This document shows positions 33,718 through 44,607 of a DNA stretch of 64,000 nt, in pieces. A program made the translations under genes and the position numbers. The stretch spans positions 41,584-105,583 of the forward strand of contig MU839226.1 in the NCBI GenBank assembly GCA_030685235.1, given 5' to 3'. This DNA comes from Copromyces sp. CBS 386.78. Its lineage: Eukaryota > Ascomycota > Sordariomycetes > Sordariales > Sordariaceae. The notes beneath the pieces are model-generated. The model made no database searches. It had not been told where the DNA came from and was given only the letters and a program-made list of their open reading frames with translations. Each line of letters starts with the position of its first letter. Within the stretch, counting starts at the first letter, position 1.

Positions 33718-34353
33718 GGTGGATGGACTGGTTGTGGTGTAAAAGCGTCAGGTTGCGCCAGTCTCTCGCAACCGTTACTTGTTTCGTTCGTCCTTTGTGT
33801 TTGGTTTTTCCTCCGATTCGTCTCTTCGAGCTGATGGTGTTGTGGTACGAATTGGGACTTCAGGAGACCCGGGCACAAGCAGCCCCAGGGCATGGAAAGT
33901 CACAGATGGGTTGGTGGAGGTTTCGGGTTCTTTTAGGTACGTACTGGCGCATTTGTTGAGTGACGAGGGTGGGTCCTCACTGGCCAGCCGTTGGGGTCCT
34001 CGTGAACTCGCTGAGGTGGCCAAGCACAGTGTCCGCTAAGCCTAGCCTGGTGGGGATTGGCGATGTAGTGGGGTCTATGGGGACAACTTCCCCACGTTTC
34101 CTTGCTGTCCGTCAAAGTTGCATTGAACGAACTGTGATTCGTGCCGCCGGCATTTGGTATCTTTAGGTGTGACCTCACACGCAAACGCGACTTCATTTCG
34201 AGCTTCGACTTTACACATTGTTCACATTCTCTTGCAACGATACCCAACTGCAACGCCCAACGACATCGAAACCCCGAAATCTATATCTTGAGAGCCGTAT
34301 ACGCGGCTCTGATTACAAAATTTCATTACCGCCAATATCATACTATCGCCAAA
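33718..34353. promoter_or_regulatory. Divergent intergenic region (Mcp1-like / C2H2 gene)
   Basis: The two flanking genes start 636 bp apart on opposite strands, so this stretch should hold both promoters and 5' UTRs. I see no clear TATA box. Open frames inside it have no coding signature. Confidence 0.5.
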
Positions 34354-34947
34354 ATGCCTCCAGTAAGTTGCCATGCGTCCATCCATCCATTGCTCTCCAC
34401 GCAACCCTTTCTAGACGGCAATGTGTTAACCATCCCTCTCCAACAGCGCCACCAAACCCTCCCACCGGCTCAAACGTCCTCCGCACGTGAAGCTCTCCAA
34501 TCCTTTTACTGCCAATTATGCCAAAAAGGCTACAGCCGCATGAACGACTACGAAGCCCATCTCTCCTCGTACGACCACAGCCACAAGCAGCGTCTTAAAG
34601 ATATGAAGCAGATGGTGCGGGACCCCCAAGCTGCCGCACGCGCTAGGAGACAAGAGCAAAAGAATGAGGGCGTCATCTCCATCAAGCTTGGAGAAGGTGC
34701 GGCTGGTGGTACTGCTGCTCCTGGGGGTGGTGGGTTCAAGAAGGGCGGGTTCAAGAAATCGGGGTTCAAGAGCGCTTTTGTTCCTGTTGGAGAACCTAAG
34801 ACAGCTGCGGCACCGGCGGCACCGGCTCGAGCAACTAAGGATGATACAGCGGCGGAGATTGAGAGGGCACCGAGAAGCGAACTGGTTGAGAGCGACACCG
34901 AAGACGAGGGATACGAGGTTTACGATCCTAGGAAACCGACTGACTGA
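34354..34947 (+). CDS. Small C2H2 (jaz/U1-type) zinc-finger protein, 169 aa
   Basis: A 9-nt first exon (34354-34362, Met-Pro-Pro) is joined across an 84-nt intron (GTAAGT...CAACAG) to 34447-34947. The start context GCCAAAATG is good, and the spliced N terminus MPPRHQTLPPAQTSSAREAL runs smoothly into the finger. C25-x2-C28-x12-H41-x5-H47 is the spacing of jaz/zf-met fingers found in RNA-binding proteins. It is followed by a basic helix (HKQRLKDMKQM), a Gly/Lys repeat (GGFKKGGFKKSGFKS) and an acidic tail (SDTEDEGYEVYDP). Such proteins are often nuclear RNA-associated, but the precise role is unknown. Without the micro-exon the reading frame would lack the correct Met. Confidence 0.8.
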   Translation: MPPVSCHASIHPLLSTQPFLDGNVLTIPLQQRHQTLPPAQTSSAREALQSFYCQLCQKGYSRMNDYEAHLSSYDHSHKQRLKDMKQMVRDPQAAARARRQEQKNEGVISIKLGEGAAGGTAAPGGGGFKKGGFKKSGFKSAFVPVGEPKTAAAPAAPARATKDDTAAEIERAPRSELVESDTEDEGYEVYDPRKPTD

Positions 34948-35345
34948 ACGGGGAGTTCATAGGAGGATATCAATCGCGGAAGAAGGAACAAAGAGGGAAC
35001 GCAACGATCTTGTCTCAATTTCAGCAAGCACTGAGCAAGCAAGCTACCTAATTACCACAGGATTGCGAGTACGACGAACAGCATCAAAAACAACATATCG
35101 GCAGGAAGTATCGACATGTCATTGGAAACGAAGTCTAACAGCATTGAACGCCATATTCGCTATCACAGAAGGAACGAATTGTTGCGCCATCCACCGATCG
35201 AGTCGAATCTGCCGAAAATACCGCCAAACTCCAGCGCGCAAAAACAAGAGCAGAGAGTCCCCCAAGATCAAGAAGGACGGATGGAAATGGGAAGCCGAAA
35301 TAATTTTACAAGGCGCAACACCTCTATCGCCAACCGATTTTCAAC
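34948..35345. other. Convergent intergenic region, 3' UTRs
   Basis: Lies between the ends of the plus-strand C2H2 gene and the minus-strand transcription factor. It should hold both 3' ends; no other gene recognised. Confidence 0.45.
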
Positions 35346-38243
35346 TCAAGGACCCCCAGTCATGGTCGACCAGATCCTCGGCTCGAATCCCGACAAGTCT
35401 TCCTCCACCAAGTTCATGATATGCCGATGGCCGGAAAACCAGTTACCGAGCTGCGCTGTTTGCGTCGCATCGATAAGGCCAGCGGGCATATCTGCACCAA
35501 AGACACTAGGTGTGACCGCGGCCGCAGCGCCTGGTGCCGCCATGCCGCCGTGTTGGTGTTGTCGCTGCTGATGGGCAGGGTTGCCAGTCGAGTTTGCATG
35601 CTGTTGCTGTTGCTGCTGTTGATCATGGAGGAGTTGCTGAGGCATGAACCCGAGCTGACTGAGATACATGTCGAAATCATGACCGACCAGCATCATGTCC
35701 TGGTCCTGTTGCTGCTGCGCCTTGGTCTCGACGTACAGGCGTGCGACGTGGCAGAGGACCTGACAGACGCGATTGAACTTGTCGATAGCCTCGGAGATGC
35801 TGCACACGGTGGAGAGAGAGGCGACGAAGTGATCCATGCGGTCCAGGTCCTGCATGTTGGATGTCTCGATGACATGGCAGAAGAGGACGATAAAGGGGAT
35901 GAATGGAGCGTAGAGGATCGTCCTGTTGTGTTGGTGTTTGTTAGCGCTGGGACCTCTCAGATATCAACTCACATGGGCGTGCGTACACAGTACTTACCAG
36001 TGAAGATACCCAACTTTCGTGAAATGGCTCAACACAGGAATCTGCATGCATTCCAAATGAACCTCGACCGCCCTTCGCGCCGCTTCGATACACTCCGGGT
36101 TAAAGGTGCTACCAAACCCCGGAGCGGCCGGAATCGCGCGGTATATCAGACACAGCGACGCCCAGTACGTGACCTCATCCGACCGCAGCATCAGCGTCAC
36201 CGTGAACCCGTCCCTCTTCCCAGAATCAGCCAGCTTGCCCGTCTCGCGGGCATGGCGGATCAGCTCGTCGTTTTCCCTCGCTATCCCTTTAATGGCCTCG
36301 ACCAGCTGGCGTGCGCTCTCGATGCGCTGCTCGGGCGGTCGCGACAGGGCCGCGATGGAGTATAGCTGCTCGTAAGCTTTGCCCATGACCTCGGCGTGTT
36401 CGATCCACAGGTTGAGCATCTCCTTCCAGCAGTCGGCGACGTTAATGGTCCGGCCCATGCGTTTCGGGATGGCGATGTCGTAGTCTTGGATCATGGACGA
36501 GCGGCCGAAGCGGAGGGAGAGGCCCTTGTCTAGCATGTAGGCGAACCAGAAGAGTGCGGACTTGGTGTCGTTGGAGACGTCGTCGTTGGCGGAGCCGGCA
36601 CCCGAGGTCGAGGTGGCGGGGAGGCGGTGGTAGCCGAGGGTCTGGCATATCATTACTGCTGAGGAGTTAAGTTGCCAGGCGAGGGTGAAGCGGGAGGCTT
36701 CAACGGCGTAGGAAGCCTGTGTCGGATGGGTTAGCAACCCCGTGTCATGTCATGAACATTAGTGATAAGAAAACTTACAGCCAACAACAATGCTTCGATA
36801 CTCTCTTTCCTCGCCGGCATGAACAGAGGCAATGCCATCAGGGCCGTCTCGAGATTGTCTCGACACAGGTTACGGTACTCGAGCAGCTTTTCGGCTTGAT
36901 GAGCGTCGTCCGCCCTTGTGGCCTTCTCCTGGAAGAGGTAGAACAGGCCGGCATTGACGACGATGAAGGTTGCCAAGCTGTAATCATCGGTAGCGAAGTA
37001 TACCCTTCGACAGCAGTCGACAAAGTCATCAACGGCGATAAACGTGCACATCAATGTGAACGTTTCTGGCAGCTCATCCTTAATATCCCGAAGAATGCCC
37101 ACGACCACGGGACTCGGAGGCATAGGCAGCTCACGCATGCCGCCCCTAGGCATCGGCTTCGCGTGAGGGAACCTCGAGTCCTGGTTCGTCAGCTTGCGGT
37201 TCTGCATGCTCACGATCTGCCGGAGGGACGACAGGGCCGACTCCATGCTGGGGCTGAGCGACGTTTCCCGCGTCACGGCGTTTTCGAGAAACTCGCTGGC
37301 GAAGACGGTTTGGGCCGCCATAGAGGTGTTGCCCTCGAAGGCCGAGTCCATCTCGTCGTCGTTGTCGTCATCATCGAGGGGGATCTCACCCCGGTCGGGA
37401 TCACCGACGATGTCGCTGATGATGGCCACTGGGGGTTCGCTGACTCCGGGAGAAGCATTGTTATTGTTGTGGGTGCCGGCGGCGTGAGAGGAGGATTCGG
37501 ATGATGAAGTTCGGGATTGTGAGATGACCATTAGCTCACGCAGCATCTTCTCGATGCCGGTGAGCCGGGTGCCGAAGTGGTCGATTTTGCGCTCATATTG
37601 CGCGGAGATGAGGACTCGCTGTCGTTGTTCCTTGGGCTTCTGGCCTACTCCGGACGAGCTGCATGATCGGTTTGCTGTCCTGCAATTTGAGCATGGTGAC
37701 TCTTTGTCACATCGGATCTATGTGGTCAAGAAGGGAAGGGCTCGGTTAGAAATCCCAGGACGTTTGAAGCTTGATGAGAATACTATGGCCTTGGACCTAC
37801 CTACCTTACGGAGCCGGCATTGGTCGCACTGTAAAATCGGCGTGTGTCAGTGAGACGCAGTGGCATGCATCTGATGTGGGATCGATGGCAGTAAATTCCA
37901 AAACGGGTGACATGCAATAGGGGATATGCAGAAGTACGTGCAAGGTACCCCGAATTGGATGACCCAAATGCGGTGCGGGTGCGGGTCGGGCACCGCGGGC
38001 ACCACACCGGGATCCGTGAGGCCAGACCCGGACCGGATCGGGCCCCGCTATTCAGGACGTCCGGCTTTTCGGCGCCCGTGACTGACGGGGAACGGGACTA
38101 GGTTTGCGGAGCCTAGAAGGTGGAATCAAAATGACGGGACTTACTGCTCTCTTTAGACCTGCCCCTGGGCTAAGTCCACCTGTGTTTCCCTCGGTCGCAT
38201 CCCTCTCGCCACTAGCCTCTCGCTCTGTGTCCATGTGTGTCAT
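35346..38243 (-). CDS. Zn2Cys6 fungal-specific transcription factor, ~785 aa
   Basis: I predict five exons (minus strand): 38243-38145, 37828-37805, 37717-36779, 36716-35998 and 35922-35346, all GT-AG and in phase. The Gal4-type cluster is split over the first three exons: LKRA | CDQCRLRK | IRCDKESPCSNC..., giving C34-x2-C37-x6-C44-x5-C50-x2-C53-x6-C60, an exact binuclear zinc cluster that binds DNA. The middle homology region (fungal_trans, PF04082 type) spans roughly residues 220-500, with EALLLAASYAVEASRFTLAW across the third intron and a downstream LGYHRL motif. The C terminus has Q runs (Q7 at ~695-701) as in activation domains. Start alternatives are 38315 and 38234. Its promoter is shared with the divergent ABC exporter, a possible target (inference). 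Confidence 0.88.
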
Positions 38244-39233
38244 GGTTCCTTGTGCTGATCCAAAGGACCGGGACGGTGGTAGTGGTTGTCTGTTACGTAT
38301 CGGTAGTGCAAACAAACAGAAGTTATGTGGCCTGGGCTTGCGTCGCCAAGGAATCGATGTTCACATCAATGCAGGCCAAAGATATCAAAAGCTACGGCCT
38401 AGGTAAAAGGGCGGATACGTTGACAACTTGAACAGGACGGGAGGGTGGATGAAATGTTGAAAAAGGACGGTATCAGCAAGGGAACGACACCCGAAGCGAT
38501 TGCAGACAGATGCCCTACTAGACAGACTACTGTCTGTGGCTTTGAGGGTATACTGCTATGTGGAGCCTCGTATTGTGCTGAAATGACAGGACTGCTGAAC
38601 GTTGGATGGCATTTGAGTCTTGGCACCTGCGCGGCCCGCGGATTCCGTCTCCGCCCGCGGACATGGCCCCACTTTTCTTCAACTACGCTTCGGTCCTTTC
38701 TCCGTCCTCCCTCTCTGCAACTCGGACCTTCAACAACATCCACTTGCCCACCGCGGCGCCGTACTTTTACGATTGTCATTGTCACTCCTTCTTTGGCTGC
38801 CAATTTGGTTGACTGGATTATATGCGGGTGTTGAATTCGAAGGGCCATCGTCGTCCTGCTCACCATGCTCAAACGAGGCGCGTGCAGGACGCCTTTTGAT
38901 GTCATGATACGGCCTCCATTAAGGAAACCTCTGCTCCCGGGATGCCATTCAATTGGCTGAAGCTACCCTGAGAGTCTGAGTCTTGGCTGATCCTGTTGCT
39001 TTGCTTCTCCTCTGTGAGTTATTCACTGTATCTTGGCGACCAACGACACTTTTGCTGCAAACATCCACCAAAATGTGCCAGGGGACGACAACTTGACCGC
39101 AAATTTCCCATCGATCAATGGATGATTCTCGACCGGGTATATATCTATCAGACACAGTCGTGCTCAGCTGTGACATATCGAATAGACAGGTTTGAGTTTG
39201 GAAGCGCACAGCAATACGACATCACGGACCAAG
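38244..39233. promoter_or_regulatory. Divergent promoter region, transcription factor / ABC exporter
   Basis: About 1 kb between the two start codons. Part may be 5' UTR; if the upstream start at 38315 is used, the first 72 bases are coding. I saw no clear CGG-N-CCG inverted pair that would prove Zn2Cys6 binding. Confidence 0.5.
39139..39144 (+). promoter_or_regulatory. TATA-like element upstream of the ABC exporter
   Basis: GGGTATATATCT lies about 90 bases before the ATG at 39234, a plausible core-promoter position for a fungal gene. Sequence match only. Confidence 0.35.
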
Positions 39234-42200
39234 ATGGCCGCGGCCCAAGAACCACCTTCCGGCACGTCAACCACCGACGACGACGACAGAAAAGCAGGCG
39301 TTGCTAGCGTACCAATTCCCGAAGGCGGCGCTGATCAGAATGAAGATGGGACCGGTTGTGTATCAGAAAAATGCGAAGATGGGAGCCTCAAGAGTTACTG
39401 TGTGAGTGATGCGTCCAGCCCGAGACATGCCCGTCTACCTAGTCTAGTGGCTGCTGACCAACAACGCTTTCCACCTTTTAGAGAATTTTCAGATACACAG
39501 ATCGTATCGGTTGGTGGACACATGTAGCGGCTTTGACTTGCATGATAGCATCTGGTGTTCTCCTTCCGTTGATGGACCTTGTCTTTGGCAAATTCGTCAC
39601 TGTCTTCAACAATTTCATAATTGGCAAGATTACCCCGGCAGAGTTTCGCTCCAGCCTCAACGACTACACGTACGTGTCTTCCCCGCTGCCGTCTGACACC
39701 TCATGCCATGCCCAACAGGATGCTGACATAATCTTCCAGACTGTATTTTGTGTATCTCTTCATCGCAAAGCTTGTCCTCGTATACATCTGGACCGTAAGT
39801 CTTCTTCGCATCCGAGGTTCTTGTCTTGATCAGTCGCTTACATACAATCCAAGACACTCGCATCAATCAACGCCATCAAGATCACAAGATCTCTTCGGAT
39901 CGATTTCCTCAAGCAAACCATCCGTCAAGAAATTGCCTTCTTCGACCTGCCCGAGGGCGGATCCATCTCCAGCCATGTTACTACCAACGCCAACCTCGTT
40001 AACTCGGGAATCTCAGAGAAACTAGGCCTCGCCATTCAAGCTATCGCAACCTTCTTCGCCGCTTTCGTTGTCGCTTTTGCGGTACAATGGAAGTTGACCC
40101 TCATCACCATCTGTATCGTGCCCGTCATTGTCATCGTCACCGCTATCTGCATGGGCATTGACGCAAAGCAGGAAAACGAAATCATGACCATCAACTCCCG
40201 AGGATCAAAGCTTGCCGAGGAGGTGTTTGCAAGTGTCAAGACTGCTCATGCCTTCTGGGCCTTCCCCAAGCTGTCTAGAAAATATGCAGCTATTCTTGAC
40301 GAGGCCAAAGCGGTCGGCGCCAGGAAGAGCCTGAACTATGCCGTCTTATTCTCTGTGGAATTCTTCTGCGTTTATGCTGGATATGGCCTTGCTTTCTGGC
40401 AGGGTATCAGGATGTATAAGGAGGGAGAGGTGTCGGAGCCGGGACAGATTGTCACTGTCATCTTTGCTGTGTTGCTCGCAGCTCAGGCCCTCACCCAGAT
40501 TGCTCCACAGTCGGTTGTCATTTCGAAGGCTGCCGCTGCCGCACACCAGTTGTTCCAGGTCATCGACCGTGAGTCACAGATTGACTCGTTGTCGGAAAAG
40601 GGCATCAAACCAGCTGAATGTCGAGGCGATATCGAACTCCATGATGTCGTTTTCGCTTACCCTTCCAGACCAAACATCAGAGTGTTGCAGAACTTCAGCC
40701 TAACAATTCCGGCAAACAAGACGACGGCAATTGTTGGGCCGAGCGGATCCGGAAAAAGCACCATAATCGGCCTCCTTGAGCGTTGGTTTCCCCCCTTGAG
40801 CGGCACTATCACATTGGATGGTCGGAATATCGAAGAGTACAACCTTCAGTGGCTTCGAACCAACGTCCGACTTGTTCAGCAGGTAAGCACTGCAGCGTTG
40901 TCCTTTGTATACCTTCTTCTTGCTAACATACTCAACAGGAACCTGTTATGCTTGAAGGAACCGTCTTTCAGAATGTCGTGAATGGGCTGGCCGGAACTCC
41001 CATGGCAGATCTGAGCGACGAAGAGAAGCAGCGACTCGTTGAAGATGCGTGCCGTGCGGCTTACGCTCATGAATTCATCGAGAAATTACCAGAGGTATGC
41101 CACATTAGGTACCTTTGCTTGCCGATCAAATCTAACTTTGTTAGGGCTATCGAACGCAAATTGGCCAGAGAGGCTCCATGTTGTCGGGAGGCCAAAAGCA
41201 GAGGCTCGCCATCGCCAGAAGCGTCATTGCGAATCCACGCATTCTCTTGCTTGACGAAGCTACAAGTGCTCTTGATCCAAACGCCGAGAAAATTGTCCAG
41301 AAAGCACTCAACAATGTTGCCGTGGGGAGAACCATGATTGTTATCGCCCACAGACTCTCCACGATCCGAAATGCCGACAACGTTGTCGTTATGGCCAATG
41401 GTCGTCTTATTGAACAGGGTACCCATGATCAACTTGTCGCCCTAGGGGGCACCTATTCACACCTTGTCCGCGTACAAGATCTCGGACGGGAACCTGACGA
41501 TGATGATGAGCCTCAAAAAGACATCAAGGCTGAGGTTAGAGGGGCTGTGGTAGCTGACACGACGTCGAACGTGGTTGAGGCTGTTCCTAATGTGAGCGTC
41601 ATGGAAGAAGGAACTGCAAAGAAAGACGACATCAACCTTTTGAGGTGCCTGTTTATCATTATACGAGAACAAAGAGTACTTTGGCCGGCCTTGGGGTGGG
41701 CGGGTATATGCTGTCTCGCGGGAGGTAGGATCCATGCATTGATCTTCTCGTCGGATTAAAGAACTAACAGCACAATCCAGGTGCAACATATCTCGCTCTC
41801 GCCATCATTTTCTCCAGGATCATGGATGCCTTCGCCCTTGAGGGTGATGAGATGATCAAACGAGGCAACTTCTTTTCTCTCATGTTCTTTGTCGTGGCCC
41901 TCGGCAACCTAGTTGCCTACGCGATTCTCGGCTGGTTCTGCAACGTTACCGCTCAGGTTCGTTGTCCTCGTCATTCTAATCGTCGTGTATGATCTAGACT
42001 GACTTTTCCCTCCAGCAAATGGTCCGCTTCTACCGATACGCAATCTTTGACTGCGTAGTTCGGCAGGACATGGCATTCTTCGACAAACCAGGTAACTCTC
42101 CAGGCGCTCTGGTTTCCCACCTATCCAAGGAACCAGAGTGTTTGCACGAACTTCTGTCCATGAACATTGGTGTCATCGCAATTGTGGTCGTGAACTTGTT

Positions 42201-43542
42201 TTCCAGCTGCATCCTTGCCATCGTCATTGGGTGGAAGCTTGGGCTCGTCCTCGTCTTCGGTGCTCTGCCACCCCTTGTCTTTTCGGGATACCTGAGAATC
42301 CGCTTGGAGATCAAGCTGGATGATGATACATCGGATAGGTTTGCGGACAGCACTGGACTTGCGTCTGAGGCTATAATGGCCATTCGTACTATCTCGTCAC
42401 TGGCTATGGAACGGCAGATTCTTGACAGATATGAGACCTCTCTGCGCTGTATCGCGGCGACGTCGGTTAAGAGCCTCACTTGGACGATGGTTTGGTACGC
42501 TCTAAGCCAGTCGATTTCCTTTCTGTCGATGGCATTGGGCTTCTGGTACGGCGGCCGGTTGGTATCATACGGAGAGTACACTGTCACACAGTTCTACACC
42601 GTATTCATCGCCATCATTTTCTCCGGCGAAGCAGCGGCGACGTTCTTTACTTACACCACTAGCATCACCAAGGCGCAGCATGCTGCAAACGTCATCTTCC
42701 GGCTCAGGGACTCCGTTCGCCCCGAAAATAAGGACGATCACCCACCAGATGCCGAGAGGCGCAGCAACGGCGCCGTCTCGATAGACTGCCGAGCTCTCGA
42801 ATTCTCCTACCCTCTTCGTCCCAACACCCGGGTCCTGAAAGGGGTCTCGGTCAACATTCCACCAGGCCAATTCGTCGCCTTCGTCGGTGCTTCAGGCTGT
42901 GGCAAGACTTCCCTGATATCTCTCCTAGAGCGCTTCTATGATCCCACCAGCGGCACCATCTTTTTCGACGGCGAAGACTACAAACAAATCCACCTCGGCC
43001 GCTACCGCGCCAACATTGCGCTTGTCCAGCAAGAGCCCGTTCTTTACCAGGGGTCAATAAGAGAGAACATCGCGATGGGTGTGATTGACGATGCAGCTGT
43101 ATCGGACGAGGATATCCTCGAGGCCTGTCGCCAAGCTAACATCGACACCTTTATCGCTTCGGTACCCGAGGGTCTAGCTACCCCCTGCGGATCACAAGGT
43201 CTGCAGTTCTCCGGCGGGCAGAGACAGAGGATTGCTATTGCGCGCGCACTGGTGAGGAGGCCGAGATTACTGCTGTTGGACGAAGCTACGAGTGCGTTGG
43301 ATACGGAGTCGGAGAGGGTGGTGCAGGCGGCGCTTGATGCTGCTGCTAAGGGTGAGGGCGAAGGCGACGAAAGGAAGCGGACTACGGTTGCGGTGGCTCA
43401 TCGGCTGTCGACTATCAAGGGCGCGGATAGGATCTTTGTGTTTTCGTATGGAAGGATTGCGGAGGCGGGGACGCATGAGGAGTTGTTGGAGAGGAGGGGG
43501 ATGTATTATGAGATGTGCTTGGGGCAGTCTTTGGATGGGTGA
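39234..43542 (+). CDS. Full-length MDR-type (ABCB) ABC exporter, 1,292 aa
   Basis: I predict eight exons: 39234-39401, 39482-39669, 39740-39794, 39854-40882, 40939-41094, 41145-41724, 41781-41956 and 42016-43542, all in phase. Layout is TMD1-NBD1-TMD2-NBD2, the usual ~1,290 residues. NBD1 has Walker A GPSGSGKS (~433), Q-loop VRLVQQ, signature LSGGQ (~546), Walker [13 protein letters not shown] and H-loop AHRLS. NBD2 has Walker A GASGCGKT (~1075), signature FSGGQ (first Leu replaced by Phe), Walker [13 protein letters not shown] and AHRLS. Both ATP sites look competent. TM1 begins [15 protein letters not shown]. Relatives are plasma-membrane drug/lipid/toxin exporters; the substrate cannot be read from sequence. 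The start at 39234 (AAGATGG) has a good context; 39192 is an in-frame alternative. Confidence 0.93.
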
Positions 43543-44117
43543 GACATCGACATAAAGATGGTGTAGTCGTTGTTGTTTAGAGCGACAAGCAATAGATTTT
43601 CAGGTTCCGTCAGGACGGTAGGTATGTTTCGGGCCACCTCCGTCCGTGGACTGAAAAAATGACGAACTTCGCGTAGTATTTCCCGCATTTGTGTAACATC
43701 GACTTTCCCCCTGATGCTACTGTCCCGTTCGATAATTCTTCCGAACGGATCGATCACATAATGCCACCACTGAGAAATCAATGGTTGTTTTATCCACCCT
43801 TTTTAACCGATTCCCCACATTCTGGGACATGATCCCCCATTCGGGCGCATGGATTTCTCTCCTCAACTGACCAAAACCCACATAGAGGATATTCCTTGGT
43901 AGGACGCCGTCGATTCACATTTGTCTTCAAGAGTCGTATTCATGGGTAGGAAAAACGAAAATGACCCCTTTCTTAAATTGTTGCCGGAACTTCGGAGCCG
44001 AACTCACCTACTAGTTTTTATAAAGAAAAAAGACATTGCCTTGCCGTTCAGATGTTTTCTTTACTCTGACACGCATATCGTGATCGACGTTTTGTGTTCA
44101 GTCCTCCTCCCTTCACC
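43543..44117. other. Intergenic between ABC exporter and acetylesterase gene
   Basis: 3' end of the exporter and promoter of the esterase gene. Nothing else recognised. Confidence 0.4.
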
Positions 44118-44607
44118 ATGCGGTTCTATTCCACGACATTGATCGCCGGCCTCGCGGCCTCGAGTGTTGACGCAAGGAGCGTGAACATTGAAAATTTCGA
44201 TAAGCGAGCAACGCCTACTGTCTACCTTGCTGGTGACAGCACCACAGCCAAGACTGGGGGACTTCTCATGGGTAAGAACCTCTAACTACCTAATCCAGCC
44301 CCTCTTTCCTCTTTTTCCTCTTCTCAAATCCTCAGTGTCTTGACAACCTCGCTCACACTCACCAGGATGGGGTGAATATCTCCCGCCCCTCCTCACCGGC
44401 ATCACCGTCGTCAACAAAGCCATCGCCGGCCGCTCCGACTGCTCGGGCACCGGCTCCGAAGTCTGCATTTCCGGTAAAACCGGCGAGAAAGTCTACACGT
44501 TCAATTACTACGTCGAGACCGCCGCAAAGGCCATCATCGCCAAGGGCGCCTCCGTCATTTTCTCCTCGCAAACACCCAACAACCTCTGGGAGGGAGGCAC
44601 CTACGGC

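Noticed and set aside
35421..36365. 314-codon plus-strand open frame
   Set aside because: Antisense to exons 4 and 5 of the Zn2Cys6 factor, and it crosses their splice sites; no family motif.
36719..37504. 261-codon plus-strand open frame
   Set aside because: Antisense shadow of exon 3 of the transcription factor.
38399..38905. 168-codon minus-strand frame upstream of the transcription factor
   Set aside because: Lies in the divergent promoter/5' UTR; low-complexity Arg/Ser/Pro composition, overlapping plus-strand frames of similar length, no motif.
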